From NCBI GenBank assembly GCA_039030075.1, contig JBCCEW010000004.1, forward strand, positions 213,826 to 277,825: a stretch of 64,000 bases of DNA, in the 5' to 3' direction. The stretch is from Myxococcota bacterium. GTDB taxonomy: Bacteria > Myxococcota_A > UBA9160 > SMWR01. Position 1 is the first letter of the stretch. Each line of letters opens with the position of its first letter. The notes beneath the pieces were generated by a model. It was given only the letters and a program-made list of their open reading frames with translations, made no database searches and had not been told where the DNA came from. The translations under genes and the position numbers were made by a program. Below, piece by piece: positions 43,165 to 50,825 of the stretch.

Positions 43165-44996
43165 GACGAGAAGCGCGTCGCCGCTGGTCGATCGGCGTCG
43201 CCCTCGCCTGCGTGTTCGCCGCGTCGGTGAGTGATGCGACGCAGCAGGTGGAGTACGTCTACATCGAAGCGGGCGAAGGCGGCTCGAGCGGGGGCCACGT
43301 CGCGCTGCGGCTCGGCGATCTCGCGTACCACTACCAGCGCGAAGCCGACGGCGCCGTCGAACTGCGTCGGGAGGGCTGGCGCGCCTTCGTGTTCCGCTAT
43401 CGGGTGAGTGAGAACCGCAACCTCCAGATCACCCAGATCGCCACCACGGCGCCTCGGCGGACCCAGCTACAGGAACGCCTCGACACCCAGTTCCTGCGCG
43501 AACGCGCCCAGCGGGATCGCCTCCATGCACTGCGTCGCGACGTCGCGCTGCTCGCCGCCTTGAACGCGCCCGAGGGCCGGGTGCCGATCGCCGGCGCCGG
43601 CTTCTTCGACCTCGAAGCGCTCGCGACCACCGATGCCGAGCGTGCCGGAGAACGCGCGCTGCGACGCCTGCGCGAGCGCCTGCTCGGCCGCGGCGCGGGA
43701 CCCAGCCTGGCGTTCCGGCGGCGCGTCGCCGAGAGCGCGATCGCACACTTGCGGCCCGAGACGCGCGCGCCGCGTGCGAGCGAGGCCCTCGACTACGGAT
43801 TCTCGCGCCGCTTTGCGGACGCCTACGCGGCGTGGTTGGCCCTGCGCGTGCTCGAGGAAGCGCCCCCGCTGCGGCAGGCGGCTCTACGGCGCGTGGGCGC
43901 CGAAGCCCTGCCCCTGCGTCCCCCCGAGCGGCTCGCCCTGGCCCGACAGGCACGACGCATCGAAGCGTCGCTGATCGCCCTGATCGACTCCGCCCGTCCC
44001 GACTGGGGGCGCGCGTTCCTGCTCGGCATGGCGCGCCTCGCGGCGATCGAGGGATCGCTCGCGACGCACCAGTTGCAACTGCTCGACGCCTACCCCGAAG
44101 AGGTCCTGGAGCTGGCCCCCGCGGCGTGGGCGTCGCTCGACGTGACTCTCGACCTGCAGGAGGAGTGGCGGCGCAGCCAGTGGTTGCGTGCGCGCCAGGC
44201 ACTGATCGACGCTCCCGACGACGAGACGCGCCTCGGCGACCTCGAGTTGGCCCAGAGCGACTACGCCGAGTTGATCGACGCGCGTACCCGGCATCGGCCG
44301 CTGCGGATTCCGCTGCGCAACGGTCTGCCCGAAGCGTCGCGTTTCATCGCGCCCACCCCTCGGCCGCGCTTCGCCCGAGACGAGGGCGCTCGCCTGCTGG
44401 CGCTGGCGCGCGTGCGACTCGAGGAGGCCGAGGCGAGCCACGACGCACAGGCGGCCTACGACCTCGTCTCGCGCAACTGCGTGACCGAGCTCTTCGCGCA
44501 CCTCGACGCCGCACTCGGCGACGTTGTTCCGAGTGAAGCGGGCGACGGAGCGGGCGGGGCGCCGGGCTTCGTCCCCGTGCTGTCGGCCCAGGCCGTCGCC
44601 GAACGCTGGGGCCGGGGCGACTCGCGCACCCTGCTCTCCCACCGACGCACGCTGGTCGGCGAGAGCTGGTGGTCGGCCCTGCGTGAATCGAACACCCTGA
44701 CCGCGACGCGCTACGAGAGCCCGCTCGAGGACTCGCTCTTCCTGTTCTTCACCGACAACGCCGCGCCGGTGCGCCCCCTGCTCGGCGCCGCGAACCTGGC
44801 GACCGGCGTGGTCGGAGGCGCCCTGGGTCTGTTCACTCTGCCCTGGGATCAAGGGGCGTTGTTCTCGCGTTCGGTGCGCGGCAGCGTCGCGAGCGTTCCC
44901 GAGCTCTTCTTCGTCAACATCCGCAAGGGGACGTATCCCCTGCTGCCGCCGTCTTCGGCGGACGCCGACGTCGCCGCCACTCCCGAACCCCAATGA
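43155..44996 (+). CDS. Secreted DUF4105-like permuted-papain-fold protein
   Basis: 613 aa from a GTG start overlapping the lipoprotein gene. The signal peptide covers about residues 1-28. The motif GGSSGGHVALRLGDLAYHY (H48) near the N-terminus and SRNCVTELFAHLD (C442) far downstream give the His-then-Cys order of circularly permuted papain-like domains. This pattern resembles DUF4105, the fold of the lipoprotein N-acyltransferase Lnb, and a pairing with a small lipoprotein would fit. Similarity is too weak to claim that activity. A hydrophobic segment follows near residue 540. The 3' end overlaps the convergent gene by 83 bp. Confidence 0.6.
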   Translation: MALRREARRRWSIGVALACVFAASVSDATQQVEYVYIEAGEGGSSGGHVALRLGDLAYHYQREADGAVELRREGWRAFVFRYRVSENRNLQITQIATTAPRRTQLQERLDTQFLRERAQRDRLHALRRDVALLAALNAPEGRVPIAGAGFFDLEALATTDAERAGERALRRLRERLLGRGAGPSLAFRRRVAESAIAHLRPETRAPRASEALDYGFSRRFADAYAAWLALRVLEEAPPLRQAALRRVGAEALPLRPPERLALARQARRIEASLIALIDSARPDWGRAFLLGMARLAAIEGSLATHQLQLLDAYPEEVLELAPAAWASLDVTLDLQEEWRRSQWLRARQALIDAPDDETRLGDLELAQSDYAELIDARTRHRPLRIPLRNGLPEASRFIAPTPRPRFARDEGARLLALARVRLEEAEASHDAQAAYDLVSRNCVTELFAHLDAALGDVVPSEAGDGAGGAPGFVPVLSAQAVAERWGRGDSRTLLSHRRTLVGESWWSALRESNTLTATRYESPLEDSLFLFFTDNAAPVRPLLGAANLATGVVGGALGLFTLPWDQGALFSRSVRGSVASVPELFFVNIRKGTYPLLPPSSADADVAATPEPQ

Positions 44997-45510
44997 GCCC
45001 GGCGACCGCGAGTGTTCCCGCGGTCAACGTGGCAGGGCTCTCGAGGCGCGCCAGGGGCGCCGCCACCGCCGCGCCGAAGAGTGCGGCGACGAGCATCGGC
45101 AGCCCACAGAGCACGGCGAAGCTCACCCCGAACCCCATGACGCCGGCGATGCCTCCCGCGCGCAACCACGCCCGCGGGCCAATGCTGGCGGGCGGCGTGA
45201 TCCCTGCCAGGACCTCGACGACGGGATCGTCGCCCCGCACCTCGAGGATCGCGTCGCCGGCCGCGTTGCGACCCAGCTCGAAGCGCACGTCGGCGCAGCA
45301 GGCGCGCTCCTTCTCGATCCAACGGCGCAGGGTCGCCTCGGCGGCGGCACTGCCATCGCACTCCCAGAGGACCCCGTCGGGCAGGCGCACCACGCGACGG
45401 ACGAGCGGCGCCACCTCGGCCGCGATCCAGGCGCGGCGCTCGGCAAGCTCCGGTGAGGAGAGAGTGCAACTGCTGCCCGCGGGCAGCGACGCTCCGAGCT
45501 CGGTTCCCAT
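44914..45510 (-). CDS. Cys-rich membrane protein under MerR-type promoter
   Basis: 198 aa. The ATG at 45510 has AGGAGG 8 nt upstream. The soluble N-terminal part carries a Cys pair, C71-C72, in EKERACCADVRFEL. Two hydrophobic helices follow (~117-140 and ~160-177), with a basic linker and the C-terminal CGC. The soluble part resembles small proteins often located in MerR-regulated metal-resistance loci. The promoter is of MerR type. A metal (mercury-like) binding or transport role is inferred. Its end overlaps the DUF4105-like gene tail to tail by 83 bp. Confidence 0.7.
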   Translation of the reverse strand: MGTELGASLPAGSSCTLSSPELAERRAWIAAEVAPLVRRVVRLPDGVLWECDGSAAAEATLRRWIEKERACCADVRFELGRNAAGDAILEVRGDDPVVEVLAGITPPASIGPRAWLRAGGIAGVMGFGVSFAVLCGLPMLVAALFGAAVAAPLARLESPATLTAGTLAVAGLIGVREWRRRRRPPKTAAAGDTSPCGC

Positions 45511-45536
45511 GACGCGTTCCTCCTGAGGACAGGGAA

Positions 45537-45567
45537 AGATTACTTGTTCAAGTACGCTTGAAGTCAA
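45537..45567 (-). promoter_or_regulatory. MerR-family promoter with 19-bp spacer
   Basis: On the minus strand the -35 TTGACT (45562-45567) and -10 TAATCT (45537-45542) are separated by exactly 19 bp (45543-45561). Between them lies the perfect inverted repeat TTCAAG-CGTA-CTTGAA (45547-45562). A 19-bp spacer with a dyad between the hexamers is the hallmark of MerR/SoxR/CueR-type activated promoters. Transcription would start about 20 nt before the 45510 ATG. No merR-like gene is in the window. Confidence 0.7.
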
Positions 45568-45647
45568 CCCCGCCTGCCGGATGCGCCCCCTCGCCCGCTC
45601 TACACTTTGCGCGTGCCCCGCGTTTCCGCGCGCCCAGCGAGGTTCCC

Positions 45648-46154
45648 ATGACCGTCGAAGTGAACGGCATCGCGCACATCCAACTCACCACGAACGATCC
45701 GGATCGCTCCCTGCCCTTCTGGGAAGCGTTCTGTCACTTCCTCGAGATGAAGACGCTGATCCGCAACGAGGAGATCGTCTACTGCATCGGGAGTCGCACG
45801 GGCATCCTGGTGCGCGCCGCACCGGCGGTGAAGCGCGACGGCCACTTCGACCAGGAGCGCGTGGGGCTCCACCACTTCTGCTTTCGCGCCCGCGCGCACG
45901 ACGACATCGACAAGATCCATGCCTTCGTGCGCGAGTACCCCGAGGCGACGATCGTCCACCCGCCCGAGGACGGTTCCCAGTTCGCGCCGGGCTACTACTC
46001 GCTGCTTTTCGAAGACCCGGACGGGATCCGCGTGGAAGTGAACCACGTGCCCGGCAAGGGCCACTTCGGAAAGGAAGGACGCCTCGGCGAAGGCGGACCC
46101 GGCCCGGCGGGCCGCTACGGCGAAGACGGGCTGCAGGACGAAGACGCCTCCTGA
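45648..46154 (+). CDS. VOC-superfamily (glyoxalase/dioxygenase fold) protein
   Basis: 168 aa. The first His-containing strand is IAHIQLTTNDPDRSLPFWEAF and the second is RVGLHHFCFRARAHDDID. LLFEDPDGIRVEVNHVPG supplies the closing Glu of a VOC metal triad (H, H, E). The last 35 residues are Gly-rich and probably disordered. The ATG at 45648 follows GCGAGG. It lies between the MerR-type promoter (divergent) and a convergent antiporter. The substrate is unknown; the fold covers glyoxalase, extradiol dioxygenase and antibiotic-resistance functions. Confidence 0.85.
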   Translation: MTVEVNGIAHIQLTTNDPDRSLPFWEAFCHFLEMKTLIRNEEIVYCIGSRTGILVRAAPAVKRDGHFDQERVGLHHFCFRARAHDDIDKIHAFVREYPEATIVHPPEDGSQFAPGYYSLLFEDPDGIRVEVNHVPGKGHFGKEGRLGEGGPGPAGRYGEDGLQDEDAS

Positions 46155-46181
46155 CGCTCGACGCGCATCGGGCGATCGAGA

Positions 46182-46199
46182 CGACCCGCCACGGGGTCG
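46182..46199. terminator. Possible bidirectional terminator hairpin
   Basis: CGACCC-GCCACG-GGGTCG forms a 6-bp stem between the convergent VOC and antiporter genes. No T-tract follows on either strand. Its position suggests a termination role, but the call is weak. Confidence 0.3.
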
Positions 46200-46220
46200 C
46201 CCGCCAGGAACGATCGGCGC

Positions 46221-48062
46221 TCAGTCCGCGGGTTCGGCGGGTTCGAGTCCGAGCGTCCGCAACACCTCTTCGGCCTCGGCGCGGTCGGGTTCGTAGATGG
46301 CGACGGCGACGCGGTCGCCCTTCGCGAGCTTGATCCCCGCGTGCATCGGCCCGGCGGTCTTGCCGCGATGGTGTCCGAGGAAGACGAGCCGCTCTCCGGT
46401 CTTGGACTCGAGCGATTCGGTCGGCGGCTCCCCGACGCTCCATTCCTCGACGGCGACATCGCCGTGGCGCACCCGCACCTCCCAACGCTCGGCGTCGTGG
46501 GGTCCCTCGAAGAGGGTGCGCGCGTCGCCCTTCTGCACGAGGTCGGGAGCAATGCCCGTGCCCGCGCGCATGACGGCGATGTAGGCCTGGGGTACGCCGA
46601 AGAACTCCCGCGAGCGGCTGGCGTAGACGCTGTTGAGCACCTGGTTCGGCGTGAGGCCCACCACCGAACCCACGCTCTCGAAGCGGGCGCGCAGCATCGT
46701 GCGCTCCTGGACCGCGTCGCCGAACACGACCGAGAAGCCCGACTCCTCGGCCTGGCGCACGTGCTCGGCGTTCGAGTCGAGGAAGACCACCGGGACGTCC
46801 ACGCTGCGCAGCCACTCGCCGAGCTTCAGGCCCAGGCCCGAGGCTCCAAGGATGGCCACCCGGTCGCGGCTGGGCAGCCGGACCCCGAGGAGCGACGCCA
46901 CCGGTCCCGCCGTGAAGCCCGCCAGGACGACGGTGCCCGCGATGGTCAGGAACACCAGCGCCCGCAGCTCGTTGCCACCCGCGTCGCCGCTCTCGAGCAG
47001 CGCGTTGGACGTCACCGAGGCGACGGCGGCGGCGACGATGCCGCGCGGTGCGATCCACGAGACGAAGAGCCGCTCCTTGGTGTTGAGGTCGGACCCCATC
47101 GTGCACAGCCAGACCCCGAGCGGGCGCACCACCAGGACGAGGGCCGCCACCAGCGCCAGCCCCCGCATGCCGAGGGCCTGGACCTCGGCGATCCGCACGT
47201 CGGCGGCGAGCAGCACGAAGAGCAGACCGATCAACAGGATCGTCAGCTGGTCCTTGAACTCGCGCAGGTCGCGATCCACGCGGCTGCGCAGGTTCCCCAC
47301 CACGACGCCGGCGACGGTGACCGCGAGGATGCCGCTCTCGTGAACGACGGCGTCGCAGGCCTGGAAGAGCAGCAACACCGCGGCGAGGACGAAACCGTTC
47401 TCGAGCCCTTCGGGAATCAGCCGTCGCACGCGCAGGATGCCGGCCAGCGCGTAGCCGGTGAGTACGCCGGCGCCGGCGCCGAAGCCGAACTGGAGCAGGA
47501 AGGTCACCCCGCCTCCGAGCTGGGTCTCGGTATCGGGGGCGATCGCGAGTTCGAGCAGCAGCACCGCCAGGATCGCGCCGACCGGATCGATCAGGACGCC
47601 CTCGGCCTCGAGCACGGTCGCGACCCGCGGCTTCAAGCGCAGCTCGCGCACGAGCGGCCCGATCACGGTCGGCCCGGTCACGACCACGAGGCTGCCGAAG
47701 AGGAGCGAGCGCATGATCGGCCAACCGAAGATCAGGTGGGCCGCGATCGCCCCGCCGGCCAGGGTGACGAGCGCACCCCAGGTGACGAGTCGCCGGATCG
47801 CCGCCTGCTCGCGACGCAGCCGGGAGATCTCGAGGTTGAGTCCCCCTTCGAAGAGGATCACCGCGACCGCGAGCTGGACCGTCGCGATCAAGCCAACGCC
47901 CAGCGCATCGGGCTGGACCCAACCGAGACCATCCGGGCCGAGACCCGCGCCCGCGGCGAGCAGGAGCACGATGCCCGGCACACGCAGATGTCGCGCCAGC
48001 GACTGGGCCACGATGCCCACGGCCAACGCCAGGGCCAGGGTGAACGCCGGGTGCTCGGTCAA
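46221..48062 (-). CDS. Monovalent cation:proton antiporter with TrkA-N domain
   Basis: 613 aa. About residues 5-400 hold 12-13 hydrophobic segments of the CPA/NhaP type (early LALAVGIVAQSLARHLRVPG, and VTGPTVIGPLVRELRL in the core). About residues 405-520 form a TrkA-N/RCK Rossmann domain (VAILGASGLGLKLGEWL, then VVFLDSN). The last ~90 residues may be a regulatory C-domain. It exchanges Na+ or K+ for H+ with nucleotide-sensitive gating. The TTG start at 48062 is the best available, but no good Shine-Dalgarno is seen, so the first residues are uncertain. Confidence 0.87.
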   Translation of the reverse strand: MTEHPAFTLALALAVGIVAQSLARHLRVPGIVLLLAAGAGLGPDGLGWVQPDALGVGLIATVQLAVAVILFEGGLNLEISRLRREQAAIRRLVTWGALVTLAGGAIAAHLIFGWPIMRSLLFGSLVVVTGPTVIGPLVRELRLKPRVATVLEAEGVLIDPVGAILAVLLLELAIAPDTETQLGGGVTFLLQFGFGAGAGVLTGYALAGILRVRRLIPEGLENGFVLAAVLLLFQACDAVVHESGILAVTVAGVVVGNLRSRVDRDLREFKDQLTILLIGLLFVLLAADVRIAEVQALGMRGLALVAALVLVVRPLGVWLCTMGSDLNTKERLFVSWIAPRGIVAAAVASVTSNALLESGDAGGNELRALVFLTIAGTVVLAGFTAGPVASLLGVRLPSRDRVAILGASGLGLKLGEWLRSVDVPVVFLDSNAEHVRQAEESGFSVVFGDAVQERTMLRARFESVGSVVGLTPNQVLNSVYASRSREFFGVPQAYIAVMRAGTGIAPDLVQKGDARTLFEGPHDAERWEVRVRHGDVAVEEWSVGEPPTESLESKTGERLVFLGHHRGKTAGPMHAGIKLAKGDRVAVAIYEPDRAEAEEVLRTLGLEPAEPAD

Positions 48063-48134
48063 GTCGGGAAGCTACACCGCTTCGCTCGGATTTCCCCGGT
48101 TGTGTTCGCCCAGGCAGCGCGGCACGCTCGGCCC

Positions 48135-48938
48135 ATGCCGCTCGCCAACTACGACTCGTTTCCCTTCACCCACGCAGGCTCCACGCGAACGGTGTATCGC
48201 CGCGGTACCGGAGCCGCGGTGGTCGTCATGCACGAGGTTCCGGGGATCACACCCGAGGTCGAGGGTTTCGCCACCCGGGTCGCCGATGCCGGCTTCACGG
48301 TCTACCTGCCCCACCTGTTCGGCACACCCGAAAAGGCGTTCTCGGGCTCCTACGCCGCCGGGCAGATGCTGCGCGCCTGCGTCAGCCGCGAATTCTCGGT
48401 GCTCGCGCGCGGCGCGTCGAGCCCGATCACCGACTGGCTCCGCGCGCTGTGCCGCTCCGCGCACGCCGAGTGTGGCGGCCCAGGCGTGGGCGCGATCGGA
48501 ATGTGTCTGACCGGGAACTTCGCCCTCACTCTGATGGTCGATGCCAGCGTCATGGCACCGGTGCTCAGCCAACCCTCGCTGCCGCTGCCGGTCTCGGCCG
48601 CCCATCGCGAGGCGCTGCACCTGTCCGACGACGACCTGGCCCGGGTCCGTGAGCGCGCGAAGGGCGGCTGCGGCGTGCTCGGACTGCGCTTCACCAGCGA
48701 CCCGCTCTGCCCGCCCGAGCGCTTCGAGCGACTCCGCCAGGAGCTGGGCGACGGGTTCGAGGGCATCGAGATCGACTCGTCCTCGGGGAATGCTCACGGG
48801 ATCGCGCGCACCGCCCATTCGGTGGTGACGACCGACCTCGTCGATGAAGCCGGCCATCCCACCCGTGCGGCGCTCGACCGCGTCCTCGGCTTCTTCGAAG
48901 AACGGCTGCGGGGCAGCGCTGCGTCGGGGAGCGCTTAG
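48135..48938 (+). CDS. Dienelactone-hydrolase family protein
   Basis: 267 aa alpha/beta hydrolase. The nucleophile is C124 in GAIGMCLTGNFAL, with candidate triad partners D189 (FTSDPL) and H221 (GNAHGIA), and HEVPGITPEVEGF supplying the substrate-binding Glu. This Cys-Asp-His arrangement is that of dienelactone hydrolases, which open 4-carboxymethylenebutenolide in aromatic degradation. No ring-cleavage genes are adjacent, so a general carboxylester role is possible. It is first of three rightward genes (DLH, crotonase, esterase) spaced by 3 and 0 nt. Confidence 0.85.
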   Translation: MPLANYDSFPFTHAGSTRTVYRRGTGAAVVVMHEVPGITPEVEGFATRVADAGFTVYLPHLFGTPEKAFSGSYAAGQMLRACVSREFSVLARGASSPITDWLRALCRSAHAECGGPGVGAIGMCLTGNFALTLMVDASVMAPVLSQPSLPLPVSAAHREALHLSDDDLARVRERAKGGCGVLGLRFTSDPLCPPERFERLRQELGDGFEGIEIDSSSGNAHGIARTAHSVVTTDLVDEAGHPTRAALDRVLGFFEERLRGSAASGSA

Positions 48939-48941
48939 TCC

Positions 48942-49736
48942 ATGTCCAGCTACGAAACGATTCGTGTCGAACGGGAGGAGCATCTCACCTGGCTCACCCT
49001 CGATCGACCGGAGGCCCTGAACGCCCTCTCGATCCAGATGATCGAGGAGCTCCACGACTTCTTCTTCCGACTTCCCGAGGACACCGAGACCCGGGTCCTG
49101 GCGCTGCGCGGTGCCGGCAAGGCGTTCTGCGCCGGACTCGACCTGAAGGAGTCGCGCGGCGGGGACGGAGGCGTTCCCGAAGGTCTGCGCATCCAACGTC
49201 AGGTCGCCGAGCTTTCGGTGATGCTGCGGCGCGCACCCCAACCGGTGATCGCCGCGGTGCAGGGCGCCGCCGCGGGCGGCGGCTTCGCCCTCGCCCTCGC
49301 CTCGGACGTCCGCATCGCCGCCGACACCGCGCGCATGAACGCCGCCTTCATCCGGATCGGTCTGTCGGCCTGTGACGTCGGGGTCAGCTACTTCCTGCCG
49401 CGCATCGTCGGCGCGTCGGTCGCATCGGAGCTGCTCCTCACCGGCGACTTCATCGAAGCCGACCGCGCCCTGCGCACCGGCCTGGTGTCCGACGTGGTTC
49501 CCGAGGCCGCCCTCGAAGGCGCGACCCGCGACATGGCGGCGCGCATGCTGCGCAACTCCCCGCTCGCGCTGCGCCTCACCAAGGAGTGCCTGAAGATCAA
49601 TGTCGACGCGGGCAGCCTCGAGGCCGCCATCGCGATGGAGGATCGCAACCAGATCCTGGCGGTCCAATCGAAGGATTTCCGTGAGGGAGTCTCGGCCTTC
49701 CTCGGCAAGCGGGAGCCGCGGTTCGAGGATCGTTAG
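48942..49736 (+). CDS. Enoyl-CoA hydratase/isomerase family protein
   Basis: 264 aa. Crotonase signatures are LDRPEALNALSIQM, the oxyanion-hole segment GKAFCAGLDLKES and PVIAAVQGAAAGGGFALALA with SDVRIAADTARMNAAF. The first hydratase Glu position reads Gly/Phe (AAGGGFALAL) rather than Glu. That makes simple hydratase activity doubtful; isomerase or hydrolase activity is possible. GGGGAG precedes the ATG, 3 nt after the DLH stop. Confidence 0.87.
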   Translation: MSSYETIRVEREEHLTWLTLDRPEALNALSIQMIEELHDFFFRLPEDTETRVLALRGAGKAFCAGLDLKESRGGDGGVPEGLRIQRQVAELSVMLRRAPQPVIAAVQGAAAGGGFALALASDVRIAADTARMNAAFIRIGLSACDVGVSYFLPRIVGASVASELLLTGDFIEADRALRTGLVSDVVPEAALEGATRDMAARMLRNSPLALRLTKECLKINVDAGSLEAAIAMEDRNQILAVQSKDFREGVSAFLGKREPRFEDR

Positions 49737-50825
49737 GTGCCCAGTTGGATCGAACGCTGGGGCGCGCGCCTGCTGCCGCGCCTGCCCGAAGCCTGGCTCG
49801 AACGCGCGGGGGAGCGCCCCGAGGTGCGAGGGACGAAGCTCGACGCCCACCTCTCGATCATGGCAGGGCAAGCGGGCCGGTCGACGCCGTTCTACGAGAC
49901 CACGCCGGGCGAAGCGCGCGCCGCGCTCGATGCCAGCCTGGCGCTGGCCGCCGCGCCACTCCGCCCCCTCGAGCGCATCGAGCAGCGTCGGGTTCCCGGT
50001 GCCGCCGGCCCTCTCGAAGCGCGCGTCTATGTGCCGTCCCAGCTGGAAGGGCCGCGCCCCCTGTGGCTCTACTTCCACCAGGGCGGTTGCGTGATCGGCA
50101 ACCCCGATTGGTGCGCCCACTTCTGCAGCGTGCTCGCCGAGCGAACCCGAGCCCCGGTGCTCGCCGTCGACTACCGCAAGGGCCCGGAGCACCGGTTCCC
50201 CGCCGCCCAGGAAGACGCCTGGGCGGTGTATCGCTGGGCCCTCGACGCGGCGGAAGAGGTGGGCGGAGACCCGACGCGACTCGCCGTGGGAGGCGACTCG
50301 GCCGGCGGCGGCCTCGCCGCCACCATCGCCCAGCGGGCCGTCGATGAGAAGCTGCGCGCCCCGCTCCTGCAACTGCTCGTCTACCCCTGGCTCGAGGCCT
50401 TCGCCGACAATGCGTCGTACCGCGACTGCGCCGACGCCTACCCGCTCACACCCCAGGGCATGCGCTGGTTCCTGGAGAACTACGCAACGCCCGACGACGC
50501 CTCCGACCCGCGCCTCGCCCCCGCTCTGCGCAGCGACCTCTCGGGACTCGCGCCCGCCCTCGTCTACACCGCGGGTTTCGACGTGCTGCGCGACGAGGGC
50601 GAGGACTACGCCCAGCGCCTCGAAGCGGCGGGCGTACCCACCGTGTTCCGCTGCTACGCTTCATTGTGTCACTCGTTCACGGCCTTCGCCGGCGCGTCGC
50701 CCGCCGTCGCGCTGGCGCTCGACGAGATCGCGCGAGACGCCGACCGGGTCTTGTCGCGCAGCCTCGGAGCGCCCGCAGCCCCCGCTTCGTCGGGGATCAG
50801 ACCGGAACCGCGCGCTTCTTCGTGA
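49737..50825 (+). CDS. Hormone-sensitive-lipase-family alpha/beta hydrolase
   Basis: 362 aa. The GTG start immediately follows the stop of the crotonase gene. The oxyanion HGGG motif is modified to HQGG (LYFHQGGCVIGN, H114). The nucleophile is S188 in GGDSAGGGLA, the Asp lies in AGFDVLRDEG and the His in SLCHSFTAF. This is the HSL (esterase family IV) layout, acting on carboxylesters or lactones. Its 3' end overlaps the convergent RND/MMPL gene by 29 bp. The HQGG variation may alter but not abolish oxyanion stabilisation. Confidence 0.87.
   Translation: MPSWIERWGARLLPRLPEAWLERAGERPEVRGTKLDAHLSIMAGQAGRSTPFYETTPGEARAALDASLALAAAPLRPLERIEQRRVPGAAGPLEARVYVPSQLEGPRPLWLYFHQGGCVIGNPDWCAHFCSVLAERTRAPVLAVDYRKGPEHRFPAAQEDAWAVYRWALDAAEEVGGDPTRLAVGGDSAGGGLAATIAQRAVDEKLRAPLLQLLVYPWLEAFADNASYRDCADAYPLTPQGMRWFLENYATPDDASDPRLAPALRSDLSGLAPALVYTAGFDVLRDEGEDYAQRLEAAGVPTVFRCYASLCHSFTAFAGASPAVALALDEIARDADRVLSRSLGAPAAPASSGIRPEPRASS

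Noticed and set aside
46341-48134. N-terminal extension of the dienelactone hydrolase gene
   Set aside because: It is antisense to the antiporter and low-complexity. The ATG at 48135 gives a normal-length hydrolase.
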